Shown: positions 1 through 8,341 of the stretch, piece by piece
Position numbering within the stretch: position 1 is the first letter of the stretch
How the letters are laid out: each line of letters begins with the position of its first letter
Assembly (NCBI GenBank): GCA_001839685.1
Contig: MLAK01001425.1
Location: forward strand, 1-15,935
From: Tritrichomonas foetus
Lineage: Eukaryota; Parabasalia; Tritrichomonadida; Tritrichomonadidae
Direction: 5' to 3'
Length of the DNA: 15,935 nucleotides
The notes under the pieces: model-generated
The model's input: only the letters and a program-made list of their open reading frames with translations
Databases searched by the model: none
What the model was told of the DNA's origin: nothing
Position numbers and translations under genes: made by a program

Positions 1-286
1 GGTATAAATAGAGATACTGAAAAATACCAAATCAATCAAAGTGGTTTTTAGTTTTCATTTTCTTTGCCAAAATTTCGAAGAATCTTTTCTTATGAACAGA
101 CTGATTTAATAAATGGTGATATATCATTATGTGATATGATATTATCATGAGTCTGGTTGGTCACAACTTTTTGTAATCTGTACGTTTAGAATAATGGTGA
201 AATTTTAGCGCAATTTTATTGTAAAGTATTTAATGATCAATTGGAGTCAAGAAAAAAATTGGCGGGATTTCATTCATTCACACAAA
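1..286. other. AT-rich upstream region of the importin gene
   Basis: No convincing gene is present. An open frame runs into the importin gene from an ATG at 233, but the extra 18 residues are not importin-like, and an initiator cluster lies between that ATG and the one at 287. Two AT-rich palindromes sit at 117-126 and 136-148. Two short GC islands, TTTTAGCGCAA near 203-213 and TTGGCGGGA near 259-267, stand out from the AT background and could be transcription factor sites. The TATAAATA near position 3 is probably chance, because trichomonad promoters are generally initiator-driven rather than TATA-driven. Confidence 0.5.
270..282 (+). promoter_or_regulatory. Initiator (Inr) cluster before the importin start
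   Basis: Three overlapping matches to the trichomonad initiator TCAY(T/A) occur in a row: TCATT at 270, TCATT at 274 and TCACA at 278. Starting at any of these A residues would give a 5' leader of about 7-15 nt before the ATG at 287, typical of trichomonad mRNAs. Transcription starting here would exclude the in-frame ATG at 233, so the site decides the start codon. The motif is seen directly; its use is inferred. Confidence 0.65.
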
Positions 287-3283
287 ATGGCCGATTCTCT
301 TCAAGAAATCAACAATCTTTTAAATGCGTTCTGTAGCCCTGATAACGAATTTCGCCGAAGTGCAGAAGTCCATTTCTTTGAACTTCTTGATAAAGATCCC
401 AATACAATGATCAACTTACTATTTATGAGCATTAAACAAAATCAAAATACAACTTTGCGCATGCAGGCTCTGATCAGATGCCGCAACTTTTTAATGTTTA
501 TAATGACGACGATTAAAGATAATAGAAATATTTTATCACCAGAGACTTACGGTAATATTATTGAATGCTTAACATTTTTCCTACAGAATATTTCGGCATA
601 TCAGCCAACTGAAGTCAATTACTTTTTCTTAATTATCAATATTCTTATTCCAATCGTGATAATACCAGGAAATTGGCCAGCCATCTTTGAAATCATGTGG
701 ACCTTCCTTGAGACACCACACTGCTCGAAGGTAATCAACTTTTTTGCCCATTACATTTCATCGTTTAATATTGAAACGATTGGCATGATTCCACCTGAAA
801 TTATTGGAAGATTACCACATATTATCTTGTTTAATGCACCTGATCCTGCAGTTAGAGTTGCATCAGTTTCACTTGGCTTGAAGCTGACTATGTTTGATAA
901 AAACATGTATTCTTTGTTTGATGCCATTCCAACAGTTATTTCCACATTACCAGAAAAAGAAATGGATGAAGCAATTACATCATTTTTATCATTTTTCCAA
1001 TCAAATTATTCTTTATTAAATCCATACCTTGATAAATTCACAGGAACATTTATTCAAATTGCAGCCAATAAAAATTGTGGTTCCGGCTGTATTTCTTCAC
1101 TTGAAGCTATAACAACAATGCTTTCAAGATCTCCACAAGTTCATAGATTCATTTCAGAAAATCTTCTGCCATTTATTCAAGCTTTAGCTGTTTGTTTTGC
1201 TGTTGAAGATATTGATGATGATCTCAATGATGATTCTCTCATCCTTTATAATACTGCTTGCCTAGTTTTGCAAGAATTTGTAGATCAAGCACCAGCTGCG
1301 AAAAAGCCGATTTTATCTATTGTAGAATCTGCTGGCTTCCCACCGATTGTTATTTCTACCTTCTATAAATATATTCCACATGTAACAAATATTGGTAAAA
1401 TTATTGAACTTGCTCAGATTCCAGTTCGATTGATTTCTCAAAATGCATTTGATACAATCGATGATTTATTAAATCATCATTATCAAAAACTTGTATCCAA
1501 AAATCCAGGAATTGTTCAGAATCTTGCAATTCTTCTTTTTGGAATTATTAGCAGTGGAAGAGTTGAGGCAATTGAGCCACTTGCTCGTCTCGCGGAATCA
1601 TTAGCTGAATATAATAAAAAAGCTTTACGAGAATTATCAGGAAACTTGATTGATTTGACTAATAAATTACCAAATACGAATACCATTCGTTGTGTTGCAG
1701 CACTCGCAACTTCTTTTCCTGAAGAAATATCTGCAAATGCGAAAAGCTATGCAACTGCAGCTATGAATGTTATTATGAATGGTGTGAATGAAGATGATTG
1801 TTATGCTTTAATGGTAGCTATTAGTAAATTCACAAAATGTATGCCAACAGCTGATCTTCAAACATTTGTTGTTCAATTAATGTCGCTTGTTTCTAGTAAA
1901 CCAGAAACATCAATGTTTCTTGGACTTCGTCTTATTGCCAAGCAAATTGGTCAACAATTTTCTGGTTTCCTTCCTTCAATCATACCATACTTGCTCAATG
2001 CTGCAACCCAAAAAATTGATATGATTGTTGAGAAAGAAGATGTTTCAACACAAGCTGATGATAGCCAGTATTCCGTTACATATATTCCTGGTGGAACTAA
2101 ATTAGTGTTTAGAAATGAACAATTTGCAGAAATCACATCTGCTTTAGAATCTCTTGGTGATTATGCAGTTGCTACTGGCAATCTTTTTGCTCCTTATTTT
2201 GAGGCATCAATCAACGCTGCACAAGAATCATTGAAGAACGTATTTGATTCTCAAATTAGGATAGCTGGTGTAAATCTCTATCTTTCATTAATTACATGTA
2301 ATCCTTCAAGTATTCCAGTTATTTTCACCGAAATAATTCAAAAGGTTTTGAATGATGATGAACCAGAAGTTTGTGTCCAACAAGAATTAATGAATGCTCT
2401 TGATAAGATTGTCAGAGATAATAATTGTCCAGCAGAAATTCGTTCTGGTTATCTTCAGAATCTTCCAAAAATGGTAGAGTTTTCTATTACCTCTATTCGT
2501 AAAGCTGTTGAATGCGATGAATTTGAGGGAGTAGAAGATGATAACTATTTAAATATGCTTTGGTCATTTGCTTTAGCATTGAAATTCTTATATACTGCAA
2601 TGCCTGAACAATCTGGTCCTGCATTTCTACAACTTTCCCAATTGTTGAATCCATTCCAAAATGAACCAATTCTTCTTATTAATCAATTTTCACTAGCCGT
2701 TTGGACTGATTTCTTGATTTTCGGACCACCAGCTTATGTTGCACAATGTGATGCAATGATTCCACAGGTTGTTCAAATGAGTAATGCAGCTGATAAAGAT
2801 ATGCGAAGAATGGCACTTTACGCAATTGGAAGAATATTTGAAAAGAAGAACCTTCCAGCTAAAAATATTGATGAAATTTTATTCAACTTATACAGTGCTG
2901 TGATGAAAGAAGAGGCACAAGAAGATGAATCCCTCTTTGAAGGAAATGATAATGCTTTGAGCTCATATGCAATACTTCTTAGGAAGAGAATTCCAATGCG
3001 AAATTCAACAAATGTAATTGCTATGTTTGTCAAAATGTTCCCTGCAGAAGATGATTTAGATGAAGCGAAAATTGCTTATGAATTATTATTCGACTTGTTT
3101 GTTCAAGCTTCTACTAACCCTGAAATTGCACCTTTGGTACAGGAAATAGCAGGCACAATAATAGAAGGTTTAGAAATTGAAGTTCTAAGTGAAATCATCC
3201 AAGCATCAATTCAAGAAAAACTTCAAGCCATGGGAGGAAATATTCCACAACACGTTCAAGATTTGTTGGCTCAACTTCATTGA
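287..3283 (+). CDS. Importin-5/Kap121-like karyopherin beta
   Basis: This 998-residue protein is probably a karyopherin-beta nuclear transport receptor, which binds cargo in the cytosol and releases it on RanGTP in the nucleus. It is helical and HEAT-repeat-like throughout. The N-terminus (LQEINNLLNAFCSPDNEFRR) matches the opening of importin-5-type receptors, where one short helix is followed by a 'SPDN..R..AE' turn. A central stretch, FLPSIIPYLL followed by an acidic loop and then a LESLGDYA helix near residues 560-640, corresponds to the importin-5/Kap121 region after the acidic loop. Importin-5 proteins are usually about 1,090 residues, so this one is slightly short. I chose ATG 287 over ATG 233 because an initiator cluster lies between them and family homology begins at MADSLQEIN. 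Importin-4 is the main alternative. No intron is seen. The family is fairly secure; the cargo is unknown. Confidence 0.82.
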   Translation: MADSLQEINNLLNAFCSPDNEFRRSAEVHFFELLDKDPNTMINLLFMSIKQNQNTTLRMQALIRCRNFLMFIMTTIKDNRNILSPETYGNIIECLTFFLQNISAYQPTEVNYFFLIINILIPIVIIPGNWPAIFEIMWTFLETPHCSKVINFFAHYISSFNIETIGMIPPEIIGRLPHIILFNAPDPAVRVASVSLGLKLTMFDKNMYSLFDAIPTVISTLPEKEMDEAITSFLSFFQSNYSLLNPYLDKFTGTFIQIAANKNCGSGCISSLEAITTMLSRSPQVHRFISENLLPFIQALAVCFAVEDIDDDLNDDSLILYNTACLVLQEFVDQAPAAKKPILSIVESAGFPPIVISTFYKYIPHVTNIGKIIELAQIPVRLISQNAFDTIDDLLNHHYQKLVSKNPGIVQNLAILLFGIISSGRVEAIEPLARLAESLAEYNKKALRELSGNLIDLTNKLPNTNTIRCVAALATSFPEEISANAKSYATAAMNVIMNGVNEDDCYALMVAISKFTKCMPTADLQTFVVQLMSLVSSKPETSMFLGLRLIAKQIGQQFSGFLPSIIPYLLNAATQKIDMIVEKEDVSTQADDSQYSVTYIPGGTKLVFRNEQFAEITSALESLGDYAVATGNLFAPYFEASINAAQESLKNVFDSQIRIAGVNLYLSLITCNPSSIPVIFTEIIQKVLNDDEPEVCVQQELMNALDKIVRDNNCPAEIRSGYLQNLPKMVEFSITSIRKAVECDEFEGVEDDNYLNMLWSFALALKFLYTAMPEQSGPAFLQLSQLLNPFQNEPILLINQFSLAVWTDFLIFGPPAYVAQCDAMIPQVVQMSNAADKDMRRMALYAIGRIFEKKNLPAKNIDEILFNLYSAVMKEEAQEDESLFEGNDNALSSYAILLRKRIPMRNSTNVIAMFVKMFPAEDDLDEAKIAYELLFDLFVQASTNPEIAPLVQEIAGTIIEGLEIEVLSEIIQASIQEKLQAMGGNIPQHVQDLLAQLH

Positions 3284-3937
3284 ATATTTTCCCGATATAT
3301 ATTTTTATATTTTTATTTTTTCTTTCTTGTATCATACATAAATCTCATTTATTATTGAATGTTAAATAACTTTTTATGTTTTAAGTATTTTATTCTTTTC
3401 TTTCTTTTTTTTTCTTCTCTGAAGTTCGCTCTAAATGATTATGCATTATTGCAATAATTATTTTTTGCAGTAATCTCCCTAACAACGATTCCAAATTCTT
3501 ACTAAACAGAAATTTTCATGGTTCGTTTTTGGATAAACAAAAATATTATTTTATCTCATTACATTATCAACTTTCTCAAGAGAAATCTTATTTTGTGAAT
3601 AACCCATCTCTTTCATTTGTTAGCACAACATGTAAAAAATAATATTCCAAAATACGAAAAAAAAACTATCAAGAAAAACAATGGATTCAACAAGTTTCGA
3701 GGTTGACAATATTGTGCAAATTTCCCAGAAATTTTTAAGAGATTTGAAAAATTGAATGAATTTCCACATAAAACGTTCTTATCATTTCTGTGTATATTCA
3801 CTTTTTGTATTTCTATTCTCAATTTTTTGTTCGATTTTCATTCAATCCTTCTTAGCTTATTTGAATATATTTCACTTTTTCTGAAAATTCTTTATACTTA
3901 ATTTCAATCCGCAGGTTTTGAAATTTCTTATTAAATC

Positions 3938-3945
3938 AACGGTTT
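3938..3945 (+). promoter_or_regulatory. M3-like core promoter motif
   Basis: AACGGTTT fits the published Trichomonas vaginalis M3 consensus (A/G/T)(A/G)C(G/C)G(T/C)T(T/A/G), a Myb-recognition-like core element. It lies about 120 bp upstream of the proposed initiator of the adenosine kinase gene. An 8-base degenerate motif can occur by chance, so this is tentative. Confidence 0.35.
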
Positions 3946-4061
3946 TATGTTTATTTATAAAAAGTTCGATTGGGTACTTTGTTTGATTTTTCAATCAAAC
4001 TTTCACTTTTTGAGAAATATTTTTCTGAACTCAATGACCAGGATGAAGTGACTTGGTAATA

Positions 4062-4066
4062 TCACT
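4062..4066 (+). promoter_or_regulatory. Initiator (Inr) of the adenosine kinase gene
   Basis: TCACT matches the trichomonad TCAY(T/A) initiator. A start at its A would give a leader of 14 nt before the ATG at 4078. The match and spacing are both typical of trichomonads. Confidence 0.7.
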
Positions 4067-4077
4067 TTCTAAATACA

Positions 4078-5115
4078 ATGTCAGTTCTTGCCTTCTGCAA
4101 CCCTCTCATCGACGCTACAGTCGAAGTCAACTCCGACTATCTCAAGAAGTGGAACCTCCGTAACGACGATGCTATCCTTGCCGACGAGAAATATCAACCA
4201 CTTGTCGATGAAGTTGTCAACAATCCAAATGTTTACATGACAGGTGGTGGCTCATGCCAGAACTCACTTGTTATGGCCCAGTGGATGATGCAAGACCAAG
4301 GCACAACCGCAATCGTCGGTGCCGTCGGTCCAGATGCAAATACAGACGTTCTCAAGGGAATCATGAACAAAGCCGGCGTCAAAACCATTTACCAGACAAT
4401 CCCAGACCAATTCACAGGCTGCGGCGTTATTCTCGTCTGTGATAATAATCGATCAATCGTTGCATCAGTTGCAGCCTCAGGCCACTTCAATTTCGAAAAG
4501 TGGGATACACCAGAAGTTGTCGATGCCGTTAGAAACGCCAAAGTTATCCTTGTTTCTACATATTTCCTCAGATCATCAGATAAAACTGGACTCGCAATTG
4601 CCGCCGAATGCGCCTATCGTAATATTCCACTTGCCATCACACTCTCGTCGCCATCAGCCATCGAATCCGAAGCCTGGCCAGCCTTGAAGCAGCTCTACAG
4701 AGTCGCATCAATCATATTCGGAAACACCACCGAAATGGTTTGCATGGGTAAGCAGCTCAACATTCTCGGAGCTGATGCAACCGAGGAGAACACTGACATC
4801 AAAGAACTCACCAAGAAGCTCGCCAATTGGGACAATCCAGCCCACAAGAGAGTCGTCGTGACAACAATGGGTGCCGAGCCAACAATCGCCTGCGAATCTG
4901 GCTCAGAAGTTGTCGTTCGTGAGATCATCCAAATCGAAGCATCTAAAATTGTTGACACAAACGGTGCTGGCGATTCATTCGCAGGAGGATTCCTCGCTTA
5001 CTACATCCGTGGCGCACCACTCGCAAAATGCATCGATGCTGGCAACTACTCATCTTACTTCAACCTCCAACAACGCGGATGCGCAGTTCCACCAACAAAA
5101 CCATCTTTCGAGTAA
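4078..5115 (+). CDS. Adenosine kinase (PfkB family)
   Basis: This 345-residue protein phosphorylates adenosine to AMP with ATP in the cytosol. It is a purine salvage enzyme, and trichomonads cannot make purines from scratch. The N-terminal GNPLID-type motif is present as FCNPLIDATVEV (residues 6-17). GGGSCQNSLVMAQWM (56-70) matches the adenosine kinase substrate-site GGS.QNS..VAQW motif. FGNTTEM (214-220) matches the FGNE.E motif. The PfkB signature DTNGAGDSFAGGF lies at 293-305, with catalytic Asp299 intact. The ending, GCAVPPTKPSFE, also parallels animal adenosine kinases, and length is normal for the family. Codons often end in C, more than in the neighbouring genes, which suggests strong expression. 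A bacterial-type ribokinase is unlikely given the specific motifs. Confidence 0.95.
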   Translation: MSVLAFCNPLIDATVEVNSDYLKKWNLRNDDAILADEKYQPLVDEVVNNPNVYMTGGGSCQNSLVMAQWMMQDQGTTAIVGAVGPDANTDVLKGIMNKAGVKTIYQTIPDQFTGCGVILVCDNNRSIVASVAASGHFNFEKWDTPEVVDAVRNAKVILVSTYFLRSSDKTGLAIAAECAYRNIPLAITLSSPSAIESEAWPALKQLYRVASIIFGNTTEMVCMGKQLNILGADATEENTDIKELTKKLANWDNPAHKRVVVTTMGAEPTIACESGSEVVVREIIQIEASKIVDTNGAGDSFAGGFLAYYIRGAPLAKCIDAGNYSSYFNLQQRGCAVPPTKPSFE

Positions 5116-5116
5116 A
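5113..5116 (+). promoter_or_regulatory. UAAA polyadenylation signal overlapping the stop codon
   Basis: The TAA stop is followed by A, giving TAAA. In Trichomonas vaginalis a UAAA tetranucleotide, often overlapping the stop codon, has been described as the polyadenylation signal. The sequence is seen directly; its use here is inferred, and TAAA is common in AT-rich DNA. Confidence 0.4.
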
Positions 5117-5689
5117 CATAGGAGTTCGTGTTTAACTACACTTAAATTTTCTTTCTCTCTTTTTATTTTTACCTTTACCTTGTTAAAAATTAATTTTTTA
5201 ATTTTGTGTATTTAATGGTTCTCCTTGATTTGACGTTTTTGAAGCAAATTTTGATGATGGGATAGATTTAAAATTAAATTGTTCGGGGAAATTTAGAATT
5301 GATTTGCGCATTTTTGATTGAGAATTTATTTTTATGTTGGATTATCCTATCAATAATTTATACCATAAAATATTGATGATATTACTATTTTCGTTTCTTT
5401 TCATAATTCACAAATTAAATGTAAGAGCAGAAAACATTCACATTATTCATGGAAAGTACATTGTCCTATGTAGTGGGATATAAACATGAAATTTGATAAA
5501 TCTCACTTAATTGGATCATGAGAGAAAATTGCAGAGCGTGATTTCTTTCTTCTACGTTCAAAATGAGAGGCTATATTGAATTTTTTCAATCGTAATATTT
5601 TGGGTTAACTTTTTCTATTAAAAGTGACAGTGATAAATCTGCACTCACATCATATTTTTGTTTCACTGGAATAAAAACCAGAAAAAAAA
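5116..5689. other. Spacer between adenosine kinase and beta-adaptin genes
   Basis: This is 574 bp of AT-rich DNA. It begins with a pyrimidine-rich stretch (about 5148-5180) suited to a 3' UTR and ends with the beta-adaptin promoter. A small hairpin, ATTGAA-TTTT-TTCAAT, sits near 5576-5591. No gene is supported. Confidence 0.55.
5663..5667 (+). promoter_or_regulatory. Initiator (Inr) of the beta-adaptin gene
   Basis: TCACT in TTTCACTGG matches the trichomonad initiator. It would give a 5' leader of 25 nt with no upstream ATG before the start at 5690. Confidence 0.65.
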
Positions 5690-8122
5690 ATGACATTCAA
5701 GTCCACAGCTGCAAGCGATATGATAAACGTAAAAGGGGAGATGATGACCCTTCGCGACAAATTAGATTCAAACGATCCAGCTGAACGAAAGAAGGCCGCA
5801 AAACGTGTTGTTCAAATTATGCGAGGTGGTGAAAACGTTGGAGAGCTTTTTTCGGGAATGCTTCGCTGTGTCAAAACAAACGATATCGAGCTTAAACGGT
5901 TGGTTTATTTGTATCTCGTTACTTATTCCCTCCAAGAATCCGAACAGTCGATTATGGTTGTTAACACAATTATTCAAGACAGTCAAGACTCCAATCCGCT
6001 TGTTCGTGCTCTAGCGCTTCGTACAATGAGTCGCATCCATATTGAAGGTGTTGCCGAAAATATGATTATTCCATTAAAGCAAAGACTTGACGATCAAGAT
6101 CCTTACGTTAAAAAAACAGCAGCTCTCGCCGTCGCAAAGCTTTACGATACAGTTCCAGAAGCAATAGATAACGCAAACGTGTATCAATCATTAATCGAAT
6201 TATTAACAGATTCAAACCCACTCGTTATTGCAAACGCCGCAGCAGCCATCATGGAAATCAACAGTAAACGTACAACACCAATTCTCAAGTTCACGCAGGC
6301 AAATATTTCGGCAATTGCAAATGCAATTGAATCATCAAGTGAATGGTGTCAGGCTATTCTATTTGATGCAATTGCACAATATGAGCCATCTGATTCACAA
6401 GAAGCCTCAACAATGATTGACCGTTTACTTCCATACCTCAAACACTCAAATCCAGCAGTTGTTATCGGCGCATTCAAATGCATTTTCGATATGATGGATT
6501 ATGACGAAAGATTACCACAGGATCTCTTCGGTCAAATAATTCCACCATTTTTAACACTTGTTTCATCAGGTGAACCAGAAATTCAATACATTGTTCTTCG
6601 AACACTTACACTTTTTGCACGGAAGTATCCAGGTGCTCTCTCTAAAGAAGTTCGTCTCTTTTTCTGCAAATACAATGATCCATCATATGTAAAAATTCAA
6701 AAATTAGATATTATTACAATTAACTGTGCTCCAAGAAATGCTGCTCTTGTTTTAGATGAACTTACTGAATATTGTAATGAAATTGATGTTCAATTTGTTC
6801 GAAAGACTGTTCGATCAATTGGAGAAATCGCTTTAAGACAACCTTCATGCGCCAGAAGATGTGTTGATATTTTGGTTTCACTTGTTGAAGGTAAAGCTGA
6901 GTATTCTGTTGAACAAGCAATTATTGTTTTAAGTGATGTGCTTCGAAAATTCCCTGGTCAATTTGAAAGCGTCATTGGAAAGGTCTGCAACAATGTTGAT
7001 ATGTTAAAAGACGCAGATGCTCGTGCAGCGCTTGTTTGGATTCTCGGTGAATATAATGCAATGATCGAAAAAGTTGATGTCATTTTAGATCCATTCTTAG
7101 ATACTTTTGCCGATGAAGCACCACAAGTTCAATTACAGCTTATATCAACAATTGTGAAAGTATTTTTAGATAATCCTGAAAATACACAAGATATGTTACA
7201 ATTTGTTCTTTCTGAAGCAACAAAAGAAACAGTATTACCTGATGTTCGAAATCGTGCATTGATTTATTGGCGTATGTTGTCTCTTGATAATTCACTTGCA
7301 AAAGAGTTTGTCATCTTTGGAAAAGGACAAGTTGATGATTCCGGTGCATTGTTTGAACCAGAAGTACTTGATGAATTGATATGTAATATGGGCATGGTTT
7401 CTGGTATTCTTCATATTCTTCCATCCAAGTTCAAACGTATTGTTGCACGTGAAGATGAAGAAGATGAAGGACACAATCGACAATGGCGTCCAGCAAATGT
7501 TAAAAATGTTGGAAACTGTCCAGTTGCTGTAAATACTGATTGGGATTCGAAATGTTTCTATTTACAAATAACAAATAAAACCGAACAAACTTTAACTAAT
7601 TTGGCAGTTGCAGTAAATGTAAATAAACTTGGTTTTGAACTTGTTGAACCAATTGTCTTTCCAAAACAATTATCTGCAACTGATTCCTGTGAAGTTGCTA
7701 TTTCTTACCTCTTTAACAGTGCAAAAGCAGCAGCAGATGGTCAATATACACTTGACTTTGCATTACGATTAAATGAAAGTGTTCAATTCTTCTCTGATTT
7801 CATTGATATTCGTGGAATTGCGCAACCAAAGCCAATGAAGAAGACAGAATTCCTTGAAAGATTCCAACAACCTGAAGAATCATTAAATATTGAGATTCCA
7901 GGTGCCTCTCTTGCATCATCACCTGAATTACTTGAAAGGAATATTTTTGTTGTTGCCAAAAATGATCATCAAGTTTGTTTGTCATTTTCATTACCGCCTG
8001 ACCTTTCTTATATTGCTGACTTCGAATATTCTCCACAAGGTGTTCGAGGAGTTGTTCGCGGAAATCCAAAATTCTTTGACTTTATTAGGGAGAGCGCAAA
8101 ATATGCGTTTTGTACTGACTGA
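5690..8122 (+). CDS. AP-1/AP-2 complex beta-adaptin
   Basis: This 810-residue protein is the large beta subunit of a clathrin-adaptor complex, which sorts membrane cargo at the trans-Golgi/endosomes (AP-1) or plasma membrane (AP-2). The trunk solenoid spans residues 1 to about 575. It carries family blocks such as ELKRLVYLYLVTYS (67-80), DSNPLVRALALRTM (100-113), DDQDPYVKKTAALAVAKLYD (134-153), DADARAALVWILGEY (441-455) and EPEVLDELICNMG (556-568). An acidic hinge (about 576-600) is only some 25 residues long. The appendage (about 605-810) has a beta-sandwich and then a platform, including FLERFQ (721-726) and ERNIFVVAK (749-757). Human beta1/beta2 are about 940-950 residues with long hinges, so the shortening is almost all hinge, and I see no LLNLD-type clathrin box there. 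The trunk fits beta1/2 better than beta3 or beta4. One protein may serve both complexes; which complex cannot be told from sequence. Confidence 0.92.
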   Translation: MTFKSTAASDMINVKGEMMTLRDKLDSNDPAERKKAAKRVVQIMRGGENVGELFSGMLRCVKTNDIELKRLVYLYLVTYSLQESEQSIMVVNTIIQDSQDSNPLVRALALRTMSRIHIEGVAENMIIPLKQRLDDQDPYVKKTAALAVAKLYDTVPEAIDNANVYQSLIELLTDSNPLVIANAAAAIMEINSKRTTPILKFTQANISAIANAIESSSEWCQAILFDAIAQYEPSDSQEASTMIDRLLPYLKHSNPAVVIGAFKCIFDMMDYDERLPQDLFGQIIPPFLTLVSSGEPEIQYIVLRTLTLFARKYPGALSKEVRLFFCKYNDPSYVKIQKLDIITINCAPRNAALVLDELTEYCNEIDVQFVRKTVRSIGEIALRQPSCARRCVDILVSLVEGKAEYSVEQAIIVLSDVLRKFPGQFESVIGKVCNNVDMLKDADARAALVWILGEYNAMIEKVDVILDPFLDTFADEAPQVQLQLISTIVKVFLDNPENTQDMLQFVLSEATKETVLPDVRNRALIYWRMLSLDNSLAKEFVIFGKGQVDDSGALFEPEVLDELICNMGMVSGILHILPSKFKRIVAREDEEDEGHNRQWRPANVKNVGNCPVAVNTDWDSKCFYLQITNKTEQTLTNLAVAVNVNKLGFELVEPIVFPKQLSATDSCEVAISYLFNSAKAAADGQYTLDFALRLNESVQFFSDFIDIRGIAQPKPMKKTEFLERFQQPEESLNIEIPGASLASSPELLERNIFVVAKNDHQVCLSFSLPPDLSYIADFEYSPQGVRGVVRGNPKFFDFIRESAKYAFCTD

Positions 8123-8341
8123 GTTTTTTTGATTTTTTTTACCCAATTCGTCGTAAATGTTAAAAAGCAAATGATAAATTCTTTTTCTATATTTTTTATT
8201 CTTTTTTCTTTTGGCTGTTACATAACTATAAAAAGAAAGAAAAAAAGCTGAAATAAAAAGTGCTAGTATAATATATTTATATAGAAATAAAAACAAAAAT
8301 GTGACATTCTTGACTTCTTCCAAGTGGATAATGAATAGTGA
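8123..8341. other. Convergent spacer between beta-adaptin and kelch genes
   Basis: A 219-bp spacer holds the 3' ends of two genes that point toward each other. Directly after the beta-adaptin stop comes T7-GA-T8 (8124-8140). A T-rich stretch (about 8190-8212) and an A-rich stretch (about 8230-8247) could pair imperfectly in RNA. No gene is seen. Confidence 0.5.

Larger units (their letters stand above)
3284..4077. other. Spacer between importin and adenosine kinase genes
   Basis: This is 794 bp of AT-rich DNA with T-rich runs just after the importin stop, which fit a 3' UTR. A 69-codon minus-strand open frame at 3613-3822 has no recognisable features and looks like AT-rich chance. The kinase promoter lies at the right end, with an M3-like motif at 3938 and an initiator at 4062. 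I see no RNA gene. Confidence 0.6.

Noticed and set aside
1..10. A TATA-box-like TATAAATA at the window start
   Set aside because: Trichomonad genes use initiators, and no gene start lies at the right distance.
233..286. An 18-residue N-terminal extension of the importin from an in-frame ATG at 233
   Set aside because: A triple initiator lies between this ATG and the one at 287, and importin homology begins at the second methionine.
3613..3822. A 69-codon minus-strand frame with a hydrophobic end
   Set aside because: The hydrophobic end comes from a run of A on the plus strand read as F codons. No initiator and no motif.
4871..5215. A 114-codon plus-strand open frame
   Set aside because: It lies in another frame of the adenosine kinase gene and has no family features.
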